From positions 36,097,534 to 36,161,533 of the forward strand of contig CM028330.1 of assembly GCA_016647705.1 (NCBI GenBank): a stretch of DNA of 64,000 nt. The letters run 5' to 3'. Origin of the DNA: Eucommia ulmoides. Lineage: Eukaryota > Streptophyta > Magnoliopsida > Garryales > Eucommiaceae. The stretch's first letter is position 1, and each line of letters opens with the position of its first letter. Under the pieces are notes generated by a model. That model was given only the letters and a program-made list of their open reading frames with translations. It did no database searches and was not told the origin of the DNA. A program made the translations under genes and the position numbers. This document shows positions 11,261 to 22,926 of this stretch, piece by piece.

Positions 11261-12358
11261 TGGGGAAAGAAAGGCAAAAACTTACAGTGAAAAGTAGGGC
11301 AGAGACCTCGGAGGTTGCAAATCTTGTTGGATTTGGACCCTGAAAATATGGACATGGGTAAATGGAGAATAGAGAACCTCATGGTATATGTTGGGCTTCT
11401 CTCTATGTATTGCCGATACTGCACCTATTGACCACAAGTCACAACCCTCCATGTATCTCTGCACGAGGGCATTGAGATAATAGGCGTGGGGGATTGCACT
11501 GACGCAGTCTGTTCCAAATATTGCCTTCAAAATTTGTACTAACTTGACTTTCCCGCTTGCTCCACTTCACCTCCTATCTCTCCGTGATGATCTTGAGGTC
11601 GGAAAGCTTGCTCATCATTACCTACGGCTAGGTTTGATGAACCATTCGCTGGGTCATCAACAGCCAGAAGCTAGCATCCCCGTGATTCTCGGAGCTACTC
11701 CTTCAAACTTAGTTCTTCTATCCTTGGGAAGGGGCATACTGATGTGGGGGTATTCTGCCTTGATTACATGGCCCCCCATGGATTGGTCCATGTGGCCGTC
11801 CTGATGTCCCAAGGGCTCCTAGGTCCCAATGACCTCCTGGTTTCCCGAGAATCTGTAATTTCCATGAGACATCAGTATCATCACCCAGGATGCCTTTATC
11901 CTGTCTGAAACTAGGGACTGACATTCCAGGTCATTCCTCTCCACCAGGACCGCTCCTAGACTTTCAAGTTGTTCGTTCCTGACTTGGGAAGTGTTTTCCA
12001 GAGTTGGTCCTGCTCAACCCTGCGTGATTGGTTGTATCTAGGATGTCAATGTGTTGGCATATCTGTTCGTTCTCAAAAGCTTTTCTAGAGTGGGAATCGT
12101 TACAATCCGTCACTACTATTCTAAGTAAACATCGGAATAAATAAAATAAGCGTGATTTTGACCTCAGATTAACCTTCACCTCTCATATCTATATATACAA
12201 GATCGTAGGTCATTCCACCTACTATTATTTTGCTAAAATATCTTTAGACTAAAGATTTTTGTGCTGAAAGAGGTTTACCACATACAACTCCTGCATGTGC
12301 TTGTGTGCATGTCATCATGGAAGCTTGGGGAAAGTCAAATGAATGGTTCTCCGAATAG
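11261..12358 (+). other. Unassigned intron stretch, possibly the 3' part of gypsy-1
   Basis: No protein domain is recognised. A TATA-like TCTATATATACAAG near 12187 followed by transcript-leader-like sequence would fit a gypsy 3' LTR in + orientation. I could not find a second copy in the window to prove an LTR. The stretch ends at the CTAGA target site of copia-2. Confidence 0.35.
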
Positions 12359-12363
12359 CTAGA

Positions 12364-12575
12364 TAAAAGTATAAAGAAAAGTTCTTTTATTTGTATTCGC
12401 AATAATGTTTATATACAGTTCTAAAAGAACTAAAAAAGGAAACAAATCACCAAAAACAGCAACTATCAATCAACTATAACTATGCTAAAGAAAGGAAGAA
12501 AATCAATAATCCTAATCATAAATTAGTTGTCGATCTATCAGTTGTCATTACCAAAAAATCTTGCGGATTCTAACA
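12364..12575 (-). repeat. 3' LTR of copia-2
   Basis: This 212-bp repeat matches 16717-16927. Read on the - strand it starts TGTTAGAATCC and ends ATACTTTTA, so the terminal dinucleotides are TG and TA rather than the usual TG and CA. The same unusual end is present in both copies. Confidence 0.9.
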
Positions 12576-15500
12576 CTCCCCCTCAAGCTGGAATGTAAAT
12601 GTTTATTATTCCTAGCTTGTTTACCATATCCTCAAAGTTCGGCTTGTGCAGACTCTTTGTCAAGACATCAGTTGTTTGTTCTTTGGTTGGAATGTATGTC
12701 ATGCAAATACTCCCATTATCAATCTTCTCTTTGATAAAATTACGATCCACTTCCACATGTTTTGTCCTACCATGATGAATTGGATTGTGAGCGATACTAA
12801 CCGCAACCTTATTGTCACAATAAAGCTTCATTGGATCTTTACTTGAGATCTTTAGTTCTCTTAGTAGTCTTCTGAGCCACACCCCTTCACATATGCCATG
12901 AGCTAAGGCTCAAAATTCAGCTTCCGCACTACTCCTAGCTACTACGGGTTGTTTTTTGCTTCTCTAAGTTACTAGATTTCCCCAAACATAGGTACAATAC
13001 CCAGAAGTTGATCTTCTATCCACAAAGGAACCTGCCCAGTTAGCGTCTGTGTACACTTCCACCATCCTGTTGTCTCTTTTCTTGAAGAATAGCCCTCTCC
13101 CAGGAGTGTTTTTAAAATACCTCAGTATCCTGTTAACTGCCTCAAGATGTCTCTCCTTTGGTGAGTGCATAAACTGACTTACTGCACTTACAGCGAAAGC
13201 AATGTCTGGACGGGTGTGTGTTAGATAAATTAGCTTGCCTACTAGTCTTTGGTACTACTCTTTGTTCACCTCTTTGCCACCTTCAAGTCCAAGCTTTACA
13301 TTGGGCTCCATAGGTGTCTTAGCTGGTTTACATCTCATCATTCCTGTGTCACGAAGAAGGTCCATGATATATTTCCTCTGAGAAACTACTATACCAGCAC
13401 TGCTTCTGGCGACTTCCATTCCCAAGAAATACTTGAGAGTGCCCAGGTCTTTTAGTTCAAATTCTCCTGCCAAGTATCCTTTTAACTGTTCCAGTTCACT
13501 ATAGTCGTCACCTGTGACAATAATATCATCCACATACACTATCAGAATAGTCTTTCTTCCACTCGCGGAATGCTTGTAGAAAAGGGTATGATCGGCTTGT
13601 GATTGTTGGAAACCCTGCTTCTTCACAGCTTGAGTAAATCTCTCAAACCAATCTCTTGGAGACTGTTTTAAGCCATAAAGAGATTTTTTCAACTTGCAAA
13701 CCAATTTTTCCTTCTGTCTGAACCCTAGTGGTGGATCCATATACACTTCTTCATGTAGGTCTCCGTCCAGGAATGCATTTTTTACATCTAGTTGTTGGAG
13801 TGGCCAATCAAGATTTGCTGCTAGCGACAAAAGAACTCTGATTGAGTTGAGCTTGGCAACTGGTGCAAATGTCTCCTTATAGTCTATCCCATATGTTTGA
13901 GTGAAGCCTTTAGCGACCAGTCTTGCTTTGTATCTGCTAACACTACCATCTGCATTAAATTTGATTGTGAACATCCATTTGCAACCAACTATAGTTTTCC
14001 CTCTTGGCAGCTCTATAACCTTCCATGTATGAGTTTTTTTCTAAAGCTCCCATTTCTTCTAGAACAGCCTCCTTCCATTTTGGATCTGCAAGAGCTTCTT
14101 CAATGTTTCTCAGTATTTCAATACCTGTTAGAGCAGTGGTAAAGCAGAAAAATTTGGAGACAATTTATCATACGAAACAAATTTGGAGATTGGGTGTTGG
14201 GTACACGCTCTTACACCCTTCCTATTAGCAATGGGAACATGAAGGTCCTCTATATTTGGTGCACGCTGATTTGGTAGGTTCAACTCTTCATCCTCAACGT
14301 CATTATTGGTCTCAGGACTTCTAACAGGAGCAGGAATTGGTTCAGATTCTTGGCGTTGCTGACCGGCAGGCTTGTCAATACTATGAGAATGCTTCTTGCG
14401 TAAATAAACAATCTCTTTCCATTGGTCTTTCTGTGGCACAATAGGTTCGGTGAGTTCAGTTGGAGTGGGTAAAGGAAGCAGTGCACCAAGTTTTGTAGGT
14501 TCGACTGAGGTGGACAAAGAAATGGGTGATGGTAAAGAACTGGACACTTCAGGCTCGAACTCTTCCCAAGACTCTGTTTCACCTTGAATCTCCCCCTGAA
14601 GTGAGGATTTGGGAAAGAATGATTGGTGACATCCATTGACACGAACATTCGATGGAGAGTGGGAGAGTAACACTTATACCCTTTTTGTGTAGACGAATAC
14701 CCAATGAAAACACACTTGATGGATTTTGGATCAAGTTTTGATTTGTTTTTTCGGTGATCATGGACAAACACAGTGCACCCAAAGGTCTTTAGAGGGATAG
14801 ATGAGGGACAATGAAACAAGGGGTAAATGTGTATAAGGATAGACATGGGTGTTTTGAAATTGAGGACTTTTGATGGCATACGATTTATGAGATGACAAGC
14901 AGTAAGGATAGCTTCCCCCCAAAGATACTTTTGGAACCGACATGGTAAACATTAGGGCTCTGGTAACTTCAAGTAAATGTCGATTTTTCCTTTCTGCTAC
15001 CTCATTTTGTTGTGAGGTATCAGTACATGAACTTTGGTGAATGATACCATTAGTTGCCAGAAAGTCGCCTAAGATTGTTTTGAAATATTCGGTTCCATTA
15101 TCAGTTCTCAAAACTTTGATTGTGGTTTGAAACTGGTTTTTTACCATAGCGTGAAAACTTTGAAAGATTTTCGCAACTTCAGACTTCTCTTTGAAAAGAT
15201 AAACTCAACACAATCTTGTATGATCATCAATGAATGTAATGAACCATCTTGTACCCGTGACATTGTGAATGCGAAATGGTCCCCAAACATCACTATGAAC
15301 TAGGGAAAATGGACTAGACTCGCTGTAGGGTTTAGCTGAAAAAGATGCTTGTGTGTTTAGCAAGTTGGCATATCTCACAAGAATTTTTTTTTGGATCTTT
15401 ATTGATAGATAACTCAGGAAACAAACGTTTGAGATAATGAAAATTGGGGTGACCTAACCTATAGTGCCACAACAATACATCTTTATTGGAGGTTGATGGT

Positions 15501-16716
15501 AGAGCAATTTCAGCCATTGCAGCTTCTTTATCCCTGCATTCGTCATTCTCAAAGTAATAGAGTCCACCTTTCTCTCTAGCAATGCTAATCATCTTCTCCG
15601 ACCCATATCCCTTGGTGAGCGGAATAATTAGTGGCAATTTTAGGGGTCGTCACAGATTGTTGATTGAGTAGATTTAGCAATTGTTCAAGCTGTCATTTGT
15701 TAAAAAAAACACCAGTTGATTCAGTTCCGCTGGTCCCCTCACTTTTCTCCTCAGTTGTAGCTTGAAGAGCTCTTCCTTGACCCTGCCTTCAAGGTTTCAT
15801 GTTTGCACATTTACCATGGAGATCCCAACAGCGTTCTCGTGTGTGACCAAGCTTATTACAGTGTGAGCAGCGTGGTCTCTGACCTGATTTTTGATCAGCG
15901 GATTTGTTGGCAAAATTCCGAGCAATAAGAGCAGTATTTTCTGCTGGTTGGTCTCTAAAAAATAGCGCTGTTTGGTCCTTTTCTTCCCCAAGCATCACCC
16001 TCCGCCTGCTAGCTTCACGCTGGACCTCTGCAAAGGCTTCTCTGATTGATGGCAGCGGCCTTCAACCAAGAATTTGGCCACGTACTTCGTCTAAATCCTT
16101 GTTGAGGCCTGCTAGAAATTCGTACAAACGCTCCTTCTCAAGGTGCTTCTGAAACTTTTTGTTCTCCTCAAGATCTCCCCAATCTGCCTCATAATGCATA
16201 TCTAACTCCTGCCACAACATTTGTAGGGAATTATAATATTCGGTGATGTCACTAGTACCTTGTTGGAGAGCCTTGAGTCTATTTTTAATCTCAAATATTT
16301 GTGAAGCGTTCTCGAGGTTAGAGTAATTGGCGTGGCTGATGTGTGGCTCCATCAAATTGATGAGTCAGGCTATGACAAGTGAGTTGCTTTGTTCCCAATT
16401 GGCGTAGGTTGGGTCCGTGGTATTTGGACGCTTGGCCTCGCCGGTGATGTAGTCGAGTTTCCCTTTTCCCCTGAGTACGAGCTTGATAGACTGCAACCAT
16501 TGGAGGAAATTTTTTCTATCCAACTTGTGATTGGTGATCTGCAGCAAGAAACCTTCTCCGAAGGGTTGTGTGATCACAGATGAGGCCGAAGGGTTGGTGA
16601 TGACTGGTGATGAAACATTCGCCTTCTCTGAACTCATATTTGTCGGATCGAGAAGTCAACAAGATGAAAAAAAAAGAGACGTTTGAGCAGAGATAGAGGA
16701 ACCTGCTCTGATACCA

Positions 16717-16927
16717 TAAAAGTATAAAGAAAGTTCTTTTATTTGTATTTGCAATAATGTTTACATAAGGCTGTTTATATACAGCTCTAAAAGAACTAAA
16801 AAATGAAACAAATCACCAAAAACAACAACTATCAATTAGCTATAATTATGCCTAAAGAAAGGAAGAAAATCAATAATCCTAATCACAAATTAGCTGTCAT
16901 TACCGAAAAATCTTGCGGATTCTAACA
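16717..16927 (-). repeat. 5' LTR of copia-2
   Basis: This 211-bp repeat is the partner of 12364-12575. It is followed on the - strand directly by the TGGTATCAGAGC primer-binding site, complementary to the 3' end of initiator methionine tRNA. Confidence 0.9.
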
Positions 16928-16932
16928 CTAGA

Positions 16933-18015
16933 TAGCCTCTAATTGCATAATTTTATAGTGGTATATCAATGCATATTACTCAGACAACTAAAACAAGTCT
17001 CATAATTTTTGTGCATTTTATGCCATTTTCGAAGGATGTCTAATGTTGTGATCTTTTGTGTTTCCATCTATTTTTCAACTTCCTATAAGATAAAAAGGAT
17101 ATCTCTGAGAGATGGGTGTCAGTGTCTGGCACCGATATTAACCCAAAGCATGATTGACATGTGTTTCCGGTGCTACATTTATTTTTTATTTTATTTGATC
17201 GCGACATGTGTTAGAAATACAGATCCCGTGTGGCAGACACATATAGACACTTTTCGATTCCAGTTTATGTATGTTTTTTTCCATAAAGGGTGGCTTTATA
17301 ATTTGAAAAATATAAAAAGTCCAAATCATATGATTTTAAATAATATCATGAAATGGTCGTGAATGAATATTTGAACCATTAGTGTTTACTGTTTACTGAT
17401 TTTGTTATGGTTGAACAATTGTTGATGGTAAAAATAGAAAATAATATATGTTTATTATCATGTCTAGTCGATGTCGTAGTTTTTGAAAATTATCATGTCG
17501 CCTTGGCAGTGCTCTGTATGTACATTATAGGCCTGGATATATAGACATGCATCTTTTTAGACGACTGTTGTTAACCTTCTTTTGCTATCAAAATGCTTGT
17601 AATTTTTTTTAGTAAAATTAGACTTTTTTTTTTTCATGTACTCTAAGAAACTAACACCTTATTCCCTTTACCTGTTACTTCTTGAGGTATGTTCAAAATT
17701 TACAAATATACCCATAATGGAAAATAATATTCCAACAAAAGTCACCCCGGGTCAATTAAACCTATCTACAAACAACATAGAAGATATCCACCCCCCTCGG
17801 ACAAATTGTTTATGGAAATTTTTTAATCCATGAAGGCAATTATTCAACAAAAACTAATGCTAAAAAATTACTCTACCCGCTTCATCCTGCTCATGAGGTA
17901 CAAAAAAAGTTACGGTGACACTTATAGTCAGAGTGCGTATGAGGATAAAATATTTTTTGTTAAAGTACATGGGGGTGCTATAAGTGTAATTTTTTTTTTG
18001 TTGTTGCATGCCTAG
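16933..18015 (+). other. Distal part of the giant DUF1350 intron
   Basis: This is AT-rich non-coding sequence up to the acceptor TGCATGCCTAG at 18015, which is preceded by a T-rich tract at 17990-18005. No mobile element is recognised here. Confidence 0.6.
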
Positions 18016-18153
18016 GAACCGAGGTGGCAAGTGGGTTATTTGTACACACCGGCTGATGCGATCGCTCAAGGGCTCAAGACTCTTTCACTAAATGAGACAA
18101 GGGTACTCTCCAGAACCATCGCAGACTGGTTTAGGCGGCTTGAATGTGATTGA
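18016..18153 (+). CDS. Probable DUF1350-family gene, last exon
   Basis: The 45 codons plus stop follow directly, in phase 0, from the exon ending at 6065. The junction reads GNHITPCIQ-EPRWQVGYLYT. The exon continues TPADAIAQGLKTLSLNETRV and ends with DWFRRLECD. The composition and fit of the join make this the genuine C-terminus of the same gene, even though 11,950 bases of intron intervene. With the two upstream exons it gives 119 continuous open codons. Transcript evidence would be needed to show that the intron is still removed efficiently. Confidence 0.8.
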   Translation, partial: EPRWQVGYLYTPADAIAQGLKTLSLNETRVLSRTIADWFRRLECD

Positions 18154-18482
18154 GGGGGCTCTTGTGGTGTGCATGTATATATTTGATATTGTATAGATAT
18201 AATAATTGATTGCATCTGGTCACAGATTCACTGCGAGGCATACACGAACAAAATGTACTTCGTTACAAACATGCATTTACTCTTAATAATAATAGCATTT
18301 CCGGCCTATGAAAGTTGAGCCACCCCCACCCTAAGATGTTTGTTTGGAACCGATACTTGTGATCAAATCGTCTAATTAGTTTAATTATAAGTTCTAGAAA
18401 TTTTCTTTTGAAAAAATTTCTTTAGAAGAAAGTGATGAGACAATATTTAATTTCACGTGTATGGCATGTGGACGTATAACTT
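18154..18482 (+). other. 3' flank of the DUF1350 gene
   Basis: This is the probable 3' untranslated region and intergenic DNA. AT-rich near-polyadenylation words occur near 18200 and 18285 (AATAATAAT). I see no other feature. Confidence 0.4.
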
Positions 18483-19410
18483 TTTTTATAGACTGAAACA
18501 TGTATGTGTCGTGTATATGGAAAATAAAAATTTATATACATATGAGATATGTATATGACACGTAAACATGAAAATCAATATTTCTTGGAAAAATGTGTTA
18601 CACGTGATATATAAATATAGAAAAATATTTTTTGAAAAATTTAGACTTGTATATGACATGTAAACATGAAAAAATATGTTTGAAATATTGTTATTTACAT
18701 GACTGGTAAGATTGTTCTGTTGTGATTGAGAGATATCAGATTCAAATCTTGGAAACAGTCTCTTTGTATACAAGGGTAAGATTGTGTACATTTGACTCTC
18801 CCTAGATCTTGCAATAGCGGGAGTATTCGTTGCCTTTTTGTTTTTTTTACATGACAAGTAAATGCGAAAAAAATATATATATATTTTTGAATAATTTTAC
18901 TAAATATGTATGTGGCATTTAACAACAAAAAAAAAGTATTTTTGAAAAAAATTATTAAACATGTATTCTATATTGCAAATATTAAAAATATATTGATTTT
19001 TTTTTTTTAATGAAAAATCTATATGATGTAAATAATTATTTGAAGCCTTATATTAAACATTACGTGGCATGTAAAATATTTTAAAAAAAATTGAACATTG
19101 TGGGTGACATGTAAATATGAACAGGATATTCTCAAATAAGCATGTATTATGACATGATAAATAATTTGGAGAGTCTATCTAAGCATGTCTATGATATATA
19201 ATGATGATTTTTTTTTTGTTAAATATGTATATGACATATAAAGTATTTTTAGCGAATTTAAATATGTAAATCATGAACAATATTTTGGGAACAATTTTTT
19301 AACTAACATGTATATGACATATAAATTAAATTTAAATATATATATGCCAATGTTAGTATGCAAAAATACTTTGGAAATTTTTTATTAGACATGTAGATTT
19401 TGAAATCCCT
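18483..19410. repeat. Decayed tandem array of a roughly 60-75-bp AT-rich unit
   Basis: The phrase ATGTATATGACATGTAAA, followed by an A-rich then T-rich stretch, recurs in degenerate form roughly every 60-75 bases (for example near 18545, 18650, 18850, 19110, 19225 and 19305). A stray related copy lies near 20595. The copies differ greatly, so the array is old. It is interrupted by a SINE. Confidence 0.6.
18704..18845 (+). mobile_element. Au-type SINE
   Basis: This 142-bp insertion is flanked by an exact 10-bp duplication TTTACATGAC (18694-18703 and 18846-18855). It contains phrases typical of the plant Au SINE family: CAAATCTTGGAAACAG, AGGGTAAGATTGTGTACA and GCAATAGCGGGAG, and it ends in a T-rich tail. 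The tRNA-related 5' end appears shortened. It is a non-coding retroposon that depends on LINE machinery. Confidence 0.75.
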
Positions 19411-21206
19411 AGATTTTTATTACTTATTTTATTTATTTATTTATTCATTTAAGATAGAGTTAGATTAAGATCTAATTTCAAATTTTGAGTAAGTCAGAGT
19501 TTAGAAAGAGATTCAGAAGTTTGGATTTGGATGATATATATTTTTTCTCTTTTAAATATTATCTACATTTAAATTTTTCTTTCATTCTTATTCCATCGAC
19601 TCTCTCTCTCGATTATAATTGATTTTGATTTCTAAATTTTTTTATTATTGTAATTACATGGTCATTGAATATATTTCATGTCAATTAGATGTTTTTTTTT
19701 TAAGACAATATTTTGTTTTGTAATTGATCTTGGTCAATTTGATGTCTTTAGGTTAACTTAAACGTATTTATTTTTGCGGGTAGATTGTTTAATTCTATGA
19801 TAAATATTTTAATTTTGTAACTGATCCTGTTTAAACAAGATTTGAACACCATTAACCCATGTTACGTTTTTATAGATTATAAATTGTGTGTGTATCTTCT
19901 GTATCGTATTTATATACTGAAAGAATATTTGATTTTTATATTGTGAAAAAAAATGAAATCCATTTGAAAATTGTAACCATGTTTTCGAAAGATGGGATGA
20001 ATCCTTAGACCTTAGTTTTATATTTGATTTTTTATTTTATGTTTTTATTTCATGGTTTGCGATGGAGAGTTTATTCTTTTTATTCATTGCCATTGTTATA
20101 TTTTTGTTGCCTAGCCTTTGAATTTTAGACAATAGGGATGTTTCATTTGTATTTATTATTATTAATTTATTTTTCTAACACATTCCGAATTTTTCAAAAA
20201 AAGAGTAAAAACAAAATTGAGTATTGATTGTACATGCCGGGTTTAAGAAATAGTATTTGGGCCGATTTTTTGTAAAAATTATGTAGCCGTCTTCTAGTAT
20301 TGAGATTTGAATTGGTGTGTTACATCACCAAATTTTAAGAAAAAATACATTGATTTTACCAATGACCCTTGAAGAAATGCCTCCTTATGTTTTAGGTCTA
20401 ACCAGGATGATTTATTCAAGCTTAGAGGTCGGTTATGCTCGAGAAATATATTAGGCACCCCAAAACTCTCATTTAAAAACCGTACTCATGTCTAATATTT
20501 TCTAAATATTCTAATTCTAAGTCTTGTAAACTTCCTTTTGAAAGTATTGTGTTACTCTTCCTTGGAGAAAATAATGAGTCAACTTTGATTTAACACGCAT
20601 ATGACATGTAAACACAATGAAACACTTTCTAATTTGCTTCCTCTGTTTTTTTTCTTTTTTCTTTTTTGGCATACAATCATGATAAAAGGGCCTTGGAAAA
20701 TTCTAGTGATCATGTCATCATGATAAAGACTACATATATACAACAACAATAATAATTAAACATTTGTTCCACTTAAATAGGATTTACTAAAGATTATATA
20801 TATATGAAGGGGATATTTCGAAAAGCCTCGTATAGGGTTACGTGTAAGAAGAAACTCAAGCGCAATGCATGTGAGCCCGAACATAACTAATGTGTACTGA
20901 CATGCAATGCACGTGAGCCCGAACATGATTCGTGGGTACCTGAGAATTTTGTCGGGATTCCAGGATGAATACTGAAGACATAATTTTGTAAACCGATACT
21001 CTCTTAAAATTCTAACTGAGGTCCTGAACGATTTGCTTATTCTAAGACCCGAGGTGATCACACTATCAAATTTGAATAAGTTGTCTCTAGAAATAAGACA
21101 TAATCTAAAATTTCACCCATTTTTTAAGGTAAAGATATTTTTAATACCATAATAATTGTAATTATTTAAAATATATAATCTCTTAAAGTATAACTATATA
21201 AAAAGA
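19411..21206. other. AT-rich intergenic stretch
   Basis: No gene is recognised. The only notable structure is an imperfect direct repeat at 20862-20884 and 20904-20926. The remainder is T- and A-rich, with frequent stops in all frames. Confidence 0.5.
20862..20926. repeat. 23-bp direct repeat, 42-bp spacing
   Basis: The unit starting GCAATGCA and ending GTGAGCCCGAACAT occurs at 20862-20884 and 20904-20926 with one mismatch. Confidence 0.8.
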
Positions 21207-21207
21207 T

Positions 21208-21986
21208 TGTGCGGGGGCAATAGACGGCACTCATATTGATGCATTTGTCCTGCTAGATCATAAAATTATTTTTTGATGTCATAAAGTGGACACAACTCTA
21301 GACCTGTTGTATGCACATTCAATATAATTTTTACCTACGTATATTCAAGCCAGGAGGGAACCTCCAATGATCTTTTCCAAATGTGTCACTAATCTTGCAA
21401 ATTTATTTTCAACTCCTCCTCCAGATACACACACATACAAGCATCCTTTTTTCTTTTTTAATATAGATTTGGTAAATTACAAAAATTTAGATATTTATAA
21501 ATATTACAAATATCACACGATACAGAAAAATATTATCTTGTGAATTCGAGTTATATGAACACATAGTTTTTGGGCACCCTATAAGGAGGAGAGAGATCAA
21601 TTCCAAAAATTTTGAGATAAAAGTCCAACAAAAATAGAGAAGTTCAATCAAAGTCATTCCTCTTTGCAACATGTTATAGAATGTTGTTTCGGTGTTCTCA
21701 AATCTAGATTTAAAATTCTCAAAAAGACGTCTCCTTGTCCAATGAGTGTACAAAAGTACATTCCAACTGCATGTTGCATGTCTCACAACTTTACAAGAAT
21801 GTATGATTTAAATTACAAACTCTTTCGAAGATGGAGTACGAAAGGATATGAAGAAGAGGAAGAGGGGAATTTATCGGGACAAAAACAACCACCTACTAAA
21901 GTTTCTTTGAGTAACCAAAACATCCATGAAATTGGATTATATTAAGGATACTATTGCTGAATTGATTTGGAATAATTCACATCCGG
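21208..21986 (+). pseudogene. PIF/Harbinger-type transposase relic
   Basis: Two blocks resemble the DDE_4 nuclease of plant PIF/Harbinger transposons. The first, at 21208-21260, reads CAGAIDGTHIDAFVLLDHKI; GAIDGTHI carries the first catalytic aspartate. The second, at about 21664-21945, contains VIECCFGVLKSRFKIL and a CCMSHNF ending like the family's CCALHNF. A C-terminal KDTIAELIWNN segment follows in a shifted frame up to 21986. The expected middle part with the second aspartate is missing, in-frame stops lie in the first block, and about 220 non-coding bases separate the blocks. This is a dead DNA-transposon gene. Terminal inverted repeats were not found. Confidence 0.7.
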
Positions 21987-22710
21987 TGTGTATAAATTTA
22001 AGTAGTTTCAATGGTTGTTTTAAAAATTTACAACAATTTAATATATCAACTTTGCGAATAATAATTTTCATGCACAACCCCCCTATGTTCTTGTGAGAAT
22101 GGATGAATGAGAATATTAACAGCACGTAAAAAAACCTATGATCACGTGTTTCTTAGGTGTCCAACTAATCAACAACATCCAAATTGCTTCATATGAGAGG
22201 ATGATTTTTATTTTTTGGGGGGGTTGGGGGGGGAGGTTGAGTTGTAATTTGATACTGGCCAAGACATAAGAAAATTTATTATTATACATTTAAAGAAATA
22301 AAAAAAAAAAAATGAGAACAAATGTTACAACCAAACATGTTTCTTTGCCTCTGTTCTAAAAAATTAAAGAAAATATTTTTAGAACAATGGTCGTTACTAA
22401 ACATATTTCTATTTCCAAAATTATCTATAACAGAAACATAATTCATGCCACCTCGATTTATTGATCTCATCTCTCTTGTAGTATAAAATTGACAAGACAA
22501 ATAAACTATTTTTTGTTTTTCAAAAAAACAAACATAAAATCATGTTTTTTTAAGTTCCTTTTACGCACAAAACATATGTTTTTTTTTCTCAAACTTTACT
22601 TTTTTGTTACATAAAAAATGTTATCAATCGTTGTCTAATGCCTTCATTTCTTAAAAGTTTTAGACTTCAACTACAAGCATATACATAATATTATAATTGC
22701 CTACAACAAT
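21987..22710. other. Intergenic stretch between the Harbinger relic and the UPF0114 3' end
   Basis: No gene is seen. A G-rich run lies near 22218-22240 and A/T homopolymers near 22300 and 22580. The stretch just below 22711 is presumably the 3' untranslated region of the UPF0114 gene. Confidence 0.5.
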
Positions 22711-22926
22711 TTAAGATGATTTTGAGCCATTGAGCTTTGACAGTAGATAGAGACAACCAGAGGAAAGCAGTATTGAAGCCGAGAAGCAAAGCAGATCAAG
22801 AGGTGAGTGTATAACTGCCTTCTTACTTTTGTCAAACAAACCAATTAGAAGAAGCATCACTATCACATGCCCAAGTTTCGTTTTCAGCTCATTCAGTGTT
22901 TTTATTTCTAACCACTTTGGTCGTTC
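22711..22926 (-). CDS. UPF0114-family gene, exon 5 (last)
   Basis: Read on the - strand, the acceptor TTTTTTTCAG precedes 71 codons and a TAA. The exon encodes ERPKWLEIKTLNELKTKLGH, then a hydrophobic segment VIVMLLLIGLFDKSKK, then DLLCFSASILLSSGCLYLLS and a short polar tail ending SKSS. This is the conserved C-terminal half of UPF0114 proteins. These are membrane proteins found in bacteria (YqhA-like) and, in plants, as predicted plastid proteins of unknown biochemical function. The exon joins exon 4 in phase 0 after FGLFTLK. Confidence 0.9.
   Translation of the reverse strand, partial: ERPKWLEIKTLNELKTKLGHVIVMLLLIGLFDKSKKAVIHSPLDLLCFSASILLSSGCLYLLSKLNGSKSS

Larger units (their letters stand above)
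12364..16927 (-). mobile_element. Ty1-copia retrotransposon with both LTRs (copia-2)
   Basis: This 4.56-kb element is antisense to the host gene, in its last intron. CTAGA flanks it exactly at 12359-12363 and 16928-16932. The LTRs are about 211-212 bp. The primer-binding site TGGTATCAGAGC lies next to the right LTR, and a GAGGGGGAG polypurine tract lies next to the left one. Reading on the - strand, gag with a CCHC knuckle (CSHCNKLGHTRERC) lies at about 16640-15790. GAG-pre-integrase and integrase lie at about 15640-14760. Reverse transcriptase lies at about 14000-13255 (KARLVAKGFTQTYGIDYKET, LIVYVDDIIVTGDD). RNase H lies at about 13170-12583 (YTDANWAGSFVDRRSTSGYC). It is broken in several places. 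The LTRs differ at around a dozen positions plus small indels, so it is the least decayed copia in the window but not recent. Confidence 0.95.
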
